Notes under the pieces: model-generated | Told to the model about the DNA's origin: nothing | Database searches by the model: none | Seen by the model: the letters and a program-made list of their open reading frames with translations, nothing else | Position numbers and translations under genes: made by a program | In this document: one piece after another, positions 34,978-42,568 of the stretch | Layout of the letters: each line of letters opens with the position of its first letter | How positions within the stretch are numbered: the first letter of the stretch is position 1 | DNA from: G020354785 sp965602045 | Lineage (GTDB): Bacteria; Bacteroidota; Bacteroidia; Bacteroidales; UBA10428 | NCBI GenBank assembly: GCA_965602045.1 | Contig: CBFCXR010000002.1 | Coordinates: 1-48,382 of the forward strand | DNA length: 48,382 nt | Direction of reading: 5' to 3'

Positions 34978-37221
34978 TTATTCGCTTTTTTCTTTATTAG
35001 CAGCTTTTTTTCCCTCTTTTTTATTTTTATTTTCATTTTTTTCCATTTCCGACTTCAAAGCTGCCAGCTCTGTAATGTCTCCGAACGTTGTTTTTTCAAT
35101 GCCTGGTTTACTTTTTTTATGTGTTTTTCTAGGTGCTGAATCAGCTCTTTTTCTTAAGGGCTCATCTTTTGTTTTTCTTTTATCTTCATAAACCCGGGTA
35201 TGTGAGAGAACAATCTTATTTGCTGATTTTGAAAATTCAATTACTCTAAATTGCAGTTTTTCATCAGCTTTAGCAGAAGTATTATCTTCTTTAATTAAAT
35301 GTTTTGTTGAAGCAAAACCTTCAACACCGTAAGGTAATGCAACTACTGCTCCTTTATCTAATATCTCAACAATTGTTCCTTCATGAATTGAATTTATTGT
35401 AAAAACCGTTTCAAATACTTCCCACGGATTTTCTTCAAGTTGTTTATGCCCAAGGCTTAATCTCCTGTTATCTTTATCTATTTCTAAAACCACTACTTCA
35501 ATATCCTCAGCGATATTAGTAAATTCAGCAGGATGCCTTATTTTTTTTGTCCATGACAAATCGGAAATATGAATTAATCCGTCAACACCTTCTTCTATTT
35601 CAACAAATACACCGAAATTAGTGAAATTACGAACTTTTGCCTTATGATTGGAGCCAACTGCATATTTTTCTTCAATTTTATCCCATGGATCAGGTTTCAA
35701 TTGTTTAATGCCTAAAGACATTTTTCTTTCTTCACGGTCTAAAGTCAGGATTTGAGCTTCAACTTCATCACCAACTTTGAGAAATTCCTGTGCACTTCTT
35801 AAATGTTGAGACCACGACATTTCTGATACATGAATTAATCCTTCAACTCCAGGGGCAATCTCAATAAATGATCCGTAATCAGCCATTACAACTACTTTTC
35901 CTTTTACCTGGTCACCGACTTTAAGATTTGGATCCAATGAGTCCCATGGATGCGGTGTAAGTTGTTTTAAACCAAGTGCAATTCTTTTTTTATCGTCGTC
36001 GAAGTCGAGTATAACTACTTCAAGCTTCTGATCCAGTTCAGCAATTTCTTCAGGATGATTTACTCTACCCCATGATAAATCAGTGATATGAATTAATCCA
36101 TCAACACCCCCCAAATCAATAAAGACTCCATATGATGTAATATTTTTAACAGTTCCTTCAAGAATCTGACCTTTTTCAAGTTTGGCAATGATTTCTTTTT
36201 TCTGCTGTTCGAGTTCAGCTTCAATAAGTGCTTTATGCGAGACAACAACATTCTTGAATTCATAATTTATTTTTACGACTTTGAACTCCATTGTTTTTCC
36301 AACAAATATGTCATAGTCACGAATTGGTTTGACATCAATCTGCGAGCCAGGTAGAAATGCCTCAATACCAAAAACATCTACAATCATACCTCCTTTTGTG
36401 CGGCATTTGACATACCCTTTTATTATTTCATTTTTTTCCAGAGCTTCATTGATTCTATCCCATGATTTTAATGCCCTGGCTTTTTTATGAGAAAGTATTA
36501 ATTGCCCTTTTTTATCTTCCTGGCTTTCAACATAAACCTCAACCTTGTCGTCAATTTTGATTTCCGGATTATATCTGAATTCATTCAGACTTACAACTCC
36601 TTCAGACTTATAACCAATATTGATGACCACTTCCCTTTTGTTCATGGAAATTATGGTACCCTCTATAACTTCGTTATCAGCAATAGGAGACAGAGTATCA
36701 TCATACATCTTTTCAAAATCAGCCCTTTCTTTCGATGAATAGGCGTCATGACTATCACCATAATTATCCCAGTCAAATTTTATATCAGACTCCATTAAAG
36801 TATCAACACCTGATGGTTTGGCTACTTTCGATACTACTTTTGTGCTCTCCTTATTTACTTTGGATTTTTTATCTTCAACCTTCTCTGATTTTGATACTTC
36901 CTCAGGTGCTTTTTTCGCTGTACTTTTTACACTACCGGTATCTTTCTTGGAAACCGGTGAAGGAATTTCTTTAGATTTTTTGTCTTCTTTGCCCGGTGGT
37001 TTAGGAGGTTTTTCCTTTGATTTTTCAGCTTTTTTAGTCGTGCCTGTTACTTCTTTTTTTTGCGAATCTTTTTCAGGTTCCTTCTTGTTTTTCTTTTGTG
37101 GTTGAGATTTTTTGATTTTAGGATTTGTTACAGCTTGATCTTTTTCGTCAGCTGCCTGATTATCAATAACTTTACTGTCGGCCAGTTTTTCTTCCAACTT
37201 GCTATTACTATTTTCCGCCAT
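34978..37221 (-). CDS. rpsA: 30S ribosomal protein S1 with long Lys-rich N-terminal extension
   Basis: This 747-residue protein carries six S1 RNA-binding domains beginning near residue 183; typical signatures are SYGVFIDLGGVDGLIHITD and NFGVFVEIEEGVDGLIHIS. It binds mRNA and helps initiation on the 30S subunit. Residues 1 to about 145 are a low-complexity tail rich in Lys, Glu, Ser and Pro (for example KKNKKEPEKDSQKKE), and the last 35 residues are also Lys-rich. The usual Bacteroidota S1 start resembles the segment FDWDNYG at 149-155, so the tail is an addition. A -7-like element (minus-strand TAGTTTTG, 37276-37283) lies 54 bp upstream. It heads the rpsA-STAS-rnz set. Confidence 0.95.
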   Translation of the reverse strand: MAENSNSKLEEKLADSKVIDNQAADEKDQAVTNPKIKKSQPQKKNKKEPEKDSQKKEVTGTTKKAEKSKEKPPKPPGKEDKKSKEIPSPVSKKDTGSVKSTAKKAPEEVSKSEKVEDKKSKVNKESTKVVSKVAKPSGVDTLMESDIKFDWDNYGDSHDAYSSKERADFEKMYDDTLSPIADNEVIEGTIISMNKREVVINIGYKSEGVVSLNEFRYNPEIKIDDKVEVYVESQEDKKGQLILSHKKARALKSWDRINEALEKNEIIKGYVKCRTKGGMIVDVFGIEAFLPGSQIDVKPIRDYDIFVGKTMEFKVVKINYEFKNVVVSHKALIEAELEQQKKEIIAKLEKGQILEGTVKNITSYGVFIDLGGVDGLIHITDLSWGRVNHPEEIAELDQKLEVVILDFDDDKKRIALGLKQLTPHPWDSLDPNLKVGDQVKGKVVVMADYGSFIEIAPGVEGLIHVSEMSWSQHLRSAQEFLKVGDEVEAQILTLDREERKMSLGIKQLKPDPWDKIEEKYAVGSNHKAKVRNFTNFGVFVEIEEGVDGLIHISDLSWTKKIRHPAEFTNIAEDIEVVVLEIDKDNRRLSLGHKQLEENPWEVFETVFTINSIHEGTIVEILDKGAVVALPYGVEGFASTKHLIKEDNTSAKADEKLQFRVIEFSKSANKIVLSHTRVYEDKRKTKDEPLRKRADSAPRKTHKKSKPGIEKTTFGDITELAALKSEMEKNENKNKKEGKKAANKEKSE

Positions 37222-37406
37222 TTAAATAAATTACTAAATTAATATGTTAGACATTATGTTGTTTAAATCGAGCTGCAAAACTATAATTTTCTCACAGAAA
37301 AAGCTAAAGATACAAAAAAAAAATACAAAATTTAATAGTATAAACTTAAAACTAAAGGTTTTAGGATTAGCATAAAAAGTGAATCCGGAAGTAAAAAATT
37401 TAATAA

Positions 37407-38075
37407 TTATGCACTTTTTTCGAGTCTCTCAGCTTCTCTTCGCTTTTTACTCATTAAAAAAAGTGCTTTATTTTCTTCTTTGCGTAGTAACCTTTCTATA
37501 TTTTTTTGATGTGTAAAAAGAAGCAATACCGATATAATTAGTGAAAAAATAACTAGTGACGGAGTGGTGGTTTTGAAAACAAAAATTACTACAACAGGGA
37601 ATGAGAATCCTGCTATCATTGAGCTGAGTGAGACGTATTTGGTGACCAATAATGTAATAATAAATACTCCGATGCATATCAGTGTAGTAAAAGGATCTAT
37701 TGCCAAAACAAAACCTAAAAGTGTTGCTATACCTTTTCCTCCTCTAAATCCAACATAAACCGGGAAAATATGTCCTGCTATTGCTGCCATTCCCAATAAT
37801 AGCTGGAAATTAATGAAGTCTCCTGTTTCAGGGATATAGTAACTTGTGAGGTGTATTAGATTTACTGCCAGCCAGCCTTTAAATATATCAAATATGAGAA
37901 TTATTAAACCAGGTTTCCATCCTAGTATTCTCATTGCGTTGGTAGAACCTGCATTTCTGCTACCATGTTCTCTTATATCAATATTATAGAAGTATCTTCC
38001 AATCCAAATAGAGGAGGGAATTGAACCGATCAAATAAGCTAATACCAGGATGGCAATATTAAATAATATTGACAT
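37407..38075 (-). CDS. plsY: Acyl-phosphate:glycerol-3-phosphate acyltransferase
   Basis: This 222-residue integral membrane protein catalyses the first acylation in phospholipid synthesis, using acyl-phosphate. The three PlsY motifs are seen: GSIPSSIWIGR near the start, GSRNAGSTNAMRILG, and GFRGGKGIATLLG. About five membrane spans are evident, and a short charged C-terminal tail follows (KKRREAERLEK). A well-formed promoter lies just upstream (38101-38130). The gene stands alone: rpsA starts 185 bp downstream and pckG is upstream past a repeat element. Confidence 0.95.
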   Translation of the reverse strand: MSILFNIAILVLAYLIGSIPSSIWIGRYFYNIDIREHGSRNAGSTNAMRILGWKPGLIILIFDIFKGWLAVNLIHLTSYYIPETGDFINFQLLLGMAAIAGHIFPVYVGFRGGKGIATLLGFVLAIDPFTTLICIGVFIITLLVTKYVSLSSMIAGFSFPVVVIFVFKTTTPSLVIFSLIISVLLLFTHQKNIERLLRKEENKALFLMSKKRREAERLEKSA

Positions 38076-38100
38076 TAAAAAATGTTTTTTACCAGCTGCG

Positions 38101-38130
38101 CAAAGATATTAATAATTCTTGAGCTTGCAA
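38101..38130 (-). promoter_or_regulatory. Bacteroidota-type promoter of plsY
   Basis: On the minus strand, TTG (plus-strand CAA at 38128-38130) and TATCTTTG (plus-strand CAAAGATA at 38101-38108) are separated by 19 bp, matching the TTG-N17-23-TAnnTTTG promoter of this phylum. The -7 box is 25 bp from the plsY ATG, giving a leader of about 20 nt. The TTG lies within a short tandem TTGCAAG repeat. This is the best promoter match in the window. Confidence 0.6.
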
Positions 38131-38167
38131 GTTTGCAAGTACAAATTTTATCAACTGATAAAGAAAG

Positions 38168-38264
38168 GAACTGTCCTAAAAGCCTAACTATTATCATTTT
38201 GAGATTCTTTACTTTCGTTCAGAACGACAATTATTGAATTATCTATGCTTTTGGGACAGCTCCA
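38168..38264. mobile_element. MITE-like remnant with terminal inverted repeats
   Basis: A 16-bp sequence at 38168-38183 (GGAACTGTCCTAAAAG) and its near-inverse at 38249-38264 (CTTTTGGGACAGCTCC) match at 14 of 16 positions, enclosing 65 bp. The ends resemble terminal repeats of known insertion sequences, from memory. The core at 38195-38230 reads, on the minus strand, like the widespread intergenic element TGTCATTCTGAGCGAA, and holds a perfect hairpin TCGTT-CAG-AACGA at 38216-38228. It has no coding capacity and no target duplication is apparent. Confidence 0.55.
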
Positions 38265-38325
38265 TATGATTTAAATGATCCTTTTTTTGCGTTTGCTAAC
38301 TGAAAAAATATCAATTGTCTGTGAG

Positions 38326-40194
38326 TTATATCACTATTTCAAATGGACTCACTGTATCCTTATTATATTTTTCTTTGTATGCAAGAAGCCTTTCTTTTTG
38401 ATCTTTTAATATATTTATAAAGGCTTGTGGGATATCATCTTCACCAGCATAAATTTTTTCCATTCTTTCTATCTTCTCAAGGAACTTTTGTACCCGTATT
38501 GAGAATTGTTTTTCATAAAGTTCTTTTGTATAATCTCTATTGAATATTTGCTTAAATAAGGGCTGTATATCTTCGTATTTTGGTATGTATCCTATGGCTG
38601 TCTCTATTGCATCGTATTCTCCATGCACTCTACCTTCCATCCAGATGAGCCATACTTTTTTATCCACTTTCTCACTTAAAAATTCATCATTTTCTTTAAT
38701 AAAGTAGTTTGTTGCAAATACTAAAGGTTGATTTTTTAGTTTTTTACCAAAATTTATGTGGTTTTTAATATATTTTCCTAATTGTACAACAAGGAAGTCC
38801 AGGTTAGCCATGGGACTAAACTTTCTGACACCTACTTGTCCAATAGTAGCAGCAGTGGTCTCTGACTCAATTGTTGCACCAATGTATACTCCATGTTCCC
38901 AACTTAAGCTCTGGAACACAGGTACAGATGTGTCAGAATCGCGGCCACCATAAATTACACCACTTATCGGAACACCATCCGGATTATGAAGGTTTGGATC
39001 AGCATTTGATAATTCATTTATTCTTACCGTATATCTTGCATTCTTATGAGCATGCTCTATTGCCTTACCATCCTTATCCTTGTCACCAAGTTTCCAGTTC
39101 TCACCATAATGGTTCATGCCATCATCAGGAAGTTCTTTGCCCATATTTAACCAGTATGGTTTACCGTCATTTATTAAAATATTAGAAAAAATAAGTTCCC
39201 TTGGAGTAGTAAGTACTTCATAAATAAATGGATCATCTTTTGGATTAACATCAGTAATGATACCAAATATTCCCTGCTCAATATTTACAGCATGACATGT
39301 TCCATCATCCCATTCTCTTATGTATGCAATATCATCCCCAACAATTGTCTGCCCGGGAACCATAGCAGTTGAAGTTTTACCACAAGCACTTGGAAATGCA
39401 CCGGTAAAATATGATATTCTGTTTTTACCTTCCGGTTTAATACCCATGATAAACATATGTTCCGTTAACCAGTCTTCATTATTTGCCTTGTAAATAGCTA
39501 AACGTAAAGCTAATTTTTTCAAACCAAGACTATTACCCGCATACTGATTATTTACCGTGAGGACTCTATCTTCCTTTAAGTCCATATAAATTCTTCTTTT
39601 ATCTATGTTTATTGTGTTACCCCTTTTATCCAATTCACCTGCTGAATGTACCAGATAAAAGAAATCTTCAGAACCATTTAGTTTTTTAAACTCTTCATAA
39701 CCTGATCTGTAAAGAATATCCTCACTATGACCTACATATGAAGAATCTGTTATCTGCAGAGCACAAATTGAGAACTTTGAACCTAAAGGCCCCAGACTAA
39801 AAAATCTTACTAAAGCCTCTTTTCCTGCCATCGCTCCATCCATGATTTCCAAAATCTCTTTAACTCCCTCTTCTTTAGGTTTTGTATTAATTACCTTACT
39901 CATCTTCAGATCCGGTGTAACTAATACACTGGTGTTTCCCTTATCCCGTGCCTGGTCATAATAGCTATCATAATGAATTGTATGGCCCTCCATAGCAAGT
40001 TTTCTTTCTTCACCACTTCTTAAAGCTAATTCTCTTACATAATCAATGTCTTCCTGAGAATCAGTGATAACTGTAACTTTAGAAGGCTTTAATAAATCCG
40101 TAAATTCTTCAACAATTTCTAAAACCTTAGGATTATTCAGGTACTCTAATTTTTTTAGGTCATCCTGACTTAAAGTGCTTTGATTTATTTTCAT
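38326..40194 (-). CDS. pckG: Phosphoenolpyruvate carboxykinase (GTP)
   Basis: This 622-residue enzyme interconverts oxaloacetate plus GTP with PEP plus CO2 and GDP. The GTP class is indicated by its length and by the kinase loop FPSACGKTS with the reactive Cys, rather than the ATP-type GLSGTGKTT. Other family segments are MIMGIKPEGKNRISYFTGAF, GDDIAYIREWDDGTCHAVN, GVPISGVIYGGRDSDTSVP and GATIESETTAA. Together with ppdK about 2.4 kb away it controls the PEP, pyruvate and oxaloacetate node. The 3' side is 61 bp from the MITE-like element. Confidence 0.96.
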   Translation of the reverse strand: MKINQSTLSQDDLKKLEYLNNPKVLEIVEEFTDLLKPSKVTVITDSQEDIDYVRELALRSGEERKLAMEGHTIHYDSYYDQARDKGNTSVLVTPDLKMSKVINTKPKEEGVKEILEIMDGAMAGKEALVRFFSLGPLGSKFSICALQITDSSYVGHSEDILYRSGYEEFKKLNGSEDFFYLVHSAGELDKRGNTINIDKRRIYMDLKEDRVLTVNNQYAGNSLGLKKLALRLAIYKANNEDWLTEHMFIMGIKPEGKNRISYFTGAFPSACGKTSTAMVPGQTIVGDDIAYIREWDDGTCHAVNIEQGIFGIITDVNPKDDPFIYEVLTTPRELIFSNILINDGKPYWLNMGKELPDDGMNHYGENWKLGDKDKDGKAIEHAHKNARYTVRINELSNADPNLHNPDGVPISGVIYGGRDSDTSVPVFQSLSWEHGVYIGATIESETTAATIGQVGVRKFSPMANLDFLVVQLGKYIKNHINFGKKLKNQPLVFATNYFIKENDEFLSEKVDKKVWLIWMEGRVHGEYDAIETAIGYIPKYEDIQPLFKQIFNRDYTKELYEKQFSIRVQKFLEKIERMEKIYAGEDDIPQAFINILKDQKERLLAYKEKYNKDTVSPFEIVI

Positions 40195-40567
40195 ATTTTT
40201 CTTCTTATTTTATAATATATTAACATTATTCTTTTCACTTTCCGGCTTCTTTATTATTAACAACTTCTTTAATAATATAACTTCCTTAGATGTTATGTGA
40301 AATGTTTTGATGTTTGTAAATTAAGTCTGATACACTTTTCTGCAACTCAAGGATATTTATATTTGTTCTTAAAATTATATATTGAAAATTTATTTGCAAA
40401 AAAATTATACTTATTTCTAAAACATGTTTTTTAACATATTATTTACCTTTTAAAGATAATAATATCTTGAATTGAAATGGTATAATATATTAAATAATTT
40501 ATAATTTGAGAAAATATTATTTAAATATATATTAGATCAAAATTACTGATTATTTATTTTATAAAAA
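40195..40567. other. AT-rich divergent intergenic region
   Basis: This 373-bp region separates pckG (minus) from the symporter gene (plus). No gene or hairpin was recognised. A TATATTTG -7-like element for the plus strand lies at 40358-40365 and a minus-strand TAATTTTG at 40538-40545. Neither has a TTG at the right distance and both are far from their starts. With such A/T-rich sequence these matches are probably chance. Confidence 0.4.
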
Positions 40568-42517
40568 ATGTCCAGGCTAAGTGTAATTGATTTAATTGTA
40601 ATTGCAGGATTTTTTTTAATCATCTTTGCTATAGCTGCTTATTATTCACGAAAAGCAGGAAAGGATACAAGTCAGTTTTTTTTATCGGGGCGGAATTTAC
40701 CATGGTATTTAGCAGGTACGGCAATGGTAGCCACTACTTTTGCTGCTGATACACCACTTGCTGTAACAGAACTTGTTGCAAAAAATGGAATTGCAGGTAA
40801 TTGGTTATGGTGGAACCTCGCTATTGGCGGTTTGCTAACAGTATTTTTCTTTGCCAGGCTATGGAGAAGATCCGGGATAATGACTGACCTGGAATTCATT
40901 GAAATAAGGTATTCAGGTATTGAAGCAGCTATCCTTAGAGGATTCAGGGCAATATACCTGGGATTATTTTTAAATGTAATAGTTATTGGATGGGTGCATA
41001 AAGCAATGGAAAAAATATTTCTTATTACATTACCGGAATTTGATCCATTTATGCTTGTTACTGTGCTGGCCTTAATTATAGCCATTTATGCTTCAGCCTC
41101 GGGATTGCTCGGAACAGTTAGAACTGATAGTTTTCAATTTGTTTTTGCTATGTCTGGCTGCATAATATTAGCCGTTATAGTTGTTAAGTTGCCTCAGATA
41201 ACAAATCTTAAAACTTTATCTGACAGGTTATCTCCTGAAATATTAAGTTTTTTTCCGAAAGTCGGTAAAATATCAGTCAGGGGAATAACCGGAGGTGCTC
41301 TTTCCTTAACTACGGGTGCTTTTCTTGCTTATATTGGCATACAGTGGTGGTCGAGCTGGTATCCCGGTTCTGATCCGGGTGGGGGAGGATATGTGGCACA
41401 ACGTATGCTTTCTGCAAAGGATGAAAAGCATAGTATGCTTGCTACGCTTTGGTTTAATATTGCACATTATACAATACGGCCGTGGCCATGGATAATTGTT
41501 GCTTTAGCAGCCCTGGTAATTTTACCCAGGTCACAGAATAAAGATATTTTAAAAAAGGAAAATCCGGAAATGTTTAACAAAGTTGAAGAGATATATTTAA
41601 ACGGTGGAATTAACAAAAATGGAACAACTCTTGCCAGCAATAAAGCATTTATGGATTTCTATGAAAAATATGAAAATACAGTTGATCCCGGGGTGATGTA
41701 TCCTAAGCTGATGGTAAGATATTTGCCGGCCGGACTGCTTGGTTTATTAATTGCAGTTTTTATGGCTGCTTACATGTCGACTATAGCTTCACAGTTAAAC
41801 TGGGGAACTTCATATTTGATAAATGATTTTTATAAAAGATTTATTAGCAAATCAAAAAGTGAAATCCATTATATTATTATCTCCAGGATATGCATAGTAT
41901 TGTTGGTATTAATTTCATTATTAGTATCAAAATACTTTTTAACTACTATTTCCGGTGCATGGATTTTTATATTGAATGTAAGTGCCGGATTAGGGGCTGT
42001 TTTAATACTAAGGTGGTACTGGTGGAGAATTAATGCCTGGTCCGAAATATCTGCGATGTTAGCACCAATTATACTTTATCCCTTATCCGGCAATGGCATA
42101 AATATCAAAATTGAGATTTTTTCTTTTGTTTTACCTTTAAATATTAAAGGACTGGGACTTGAATCACCTTTAACGTTATTTCCAATTGTTATTGGCACAA
42201 CAATAATTTGGATTATAGTTACTTATATCACAAAACCTGTAGACAAAAATACTCTTATATCTTTTTACAGGAAAGTTCATCCTGGCGGTATCGGCTGGAA
42301 TAGAATCAGCAAAGAAATCAAATTAGCAAAAGCTGATACGGGATTTGGTAAACTTTTTGTTAACTGGATTTGTGGTGTTGGAGCAATATATTCAACAATG
42401 TATGGAATAGGTAAAATTCTATTTTCAGAATACCTATATGGTATTATTGCTTTATTTATTGCATTTGGCTTATCTTATGTAATTCATCTGAATTTAAGAA
42501 ACATTAAAGACAGCTAA
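40568..42517 (+). CDS. Sodium:solute symporter family protein
   Basis: This 649-residue membrane protein of the SSS family has about 13-14 membrane spans. Family features include FLSGRNLPWYLAGTAMVATTF and the following ADTPLAVTEL near the start, the conserved region with WWSSWYPGSDPGGGGYVAQRML, and AAYMSTIASQLNWGTSYLINDFYKRF. It imports an organic solute or ion using the sodium gradient; the substrate cannot be told from the sequence. It stands alone between pckG and ppdK, so gluconeogenic substrates such as organic acids are plausible but speculative. It ends 51 bp before the convergent ppdK stop. Confidence 0.92.
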   Translation: MSRLSVIDLIVIAGFFLIIFAIAAYYSRKAGKDTSQFFLSGRNLPWYLAGTAMVATTFAADTPLAVTELVAKNGIAGNWLWWNLAIGGLLTVFFFARLWRRSGIMTDLEFIEIRYSGIEAAILRGFRAIYLGLFLNVIVIGWVHKAMEKIFLITLPEFDPFMLVTVLALIIAIYASASGLLGTVRTDSFQFVFAMSGCIILAVIVVKLPQITNLKTLSDRLSPEILSFFPKVGKISVRGITGGALSLTTGAFLAYIGIQWWSSWYPGSDPGGGGYVAQRMLSAKDEKHSMLATLWFNIAHYTIRPWPWIIVALAALVILPRSQNKDILKKENPEMFNKVEEIYLNGGINKNGTTLASNKAFMDFYEKYENTVDPGVMYPKLMVRYLPAGLLGLLIAVFMAAYMSTIASQLNWGTSYLINDFYKRFISKSKSEIHYIIISRICIVLLVLISLLVSKYFLTTISGAWIFILNVSAGLGAVLILRWYWWRINAWSEISAMLAPIILYPLSGNGINIKIEIFSFVLPLNIKGLGLESPLTLFPIVIGTTIIWIIVTYITKPVDKNTLISFYRKVHPGGIGWNRISKEIKLAKADTGFGKLFVNWICGVGAIYSTMYGIGKILFSEYLYGIIALFIAFGLSYVIHLNLRNIKDS

Positions 42518-42568
42518 ATCCAATTAGATTATCATGTATTAGAGATATGTAACTTTAATGGAAACCTG

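Noticed and set aside
36818..37105. 95-codon plus-strand frame opposite the rpsA N-terminus
   Set aside because: It is an antisense product of the Lys/Ser/Glu-rich tail, giving a Phe/Leu/Ser-rich low-complexity sequence.
40358..40365. TATATTTG -7 box for the symporter gene
   Set aside because: No TTG at 17-23 bp and about 200 bp from the start; chance matches are common in this AT-rich DNA.
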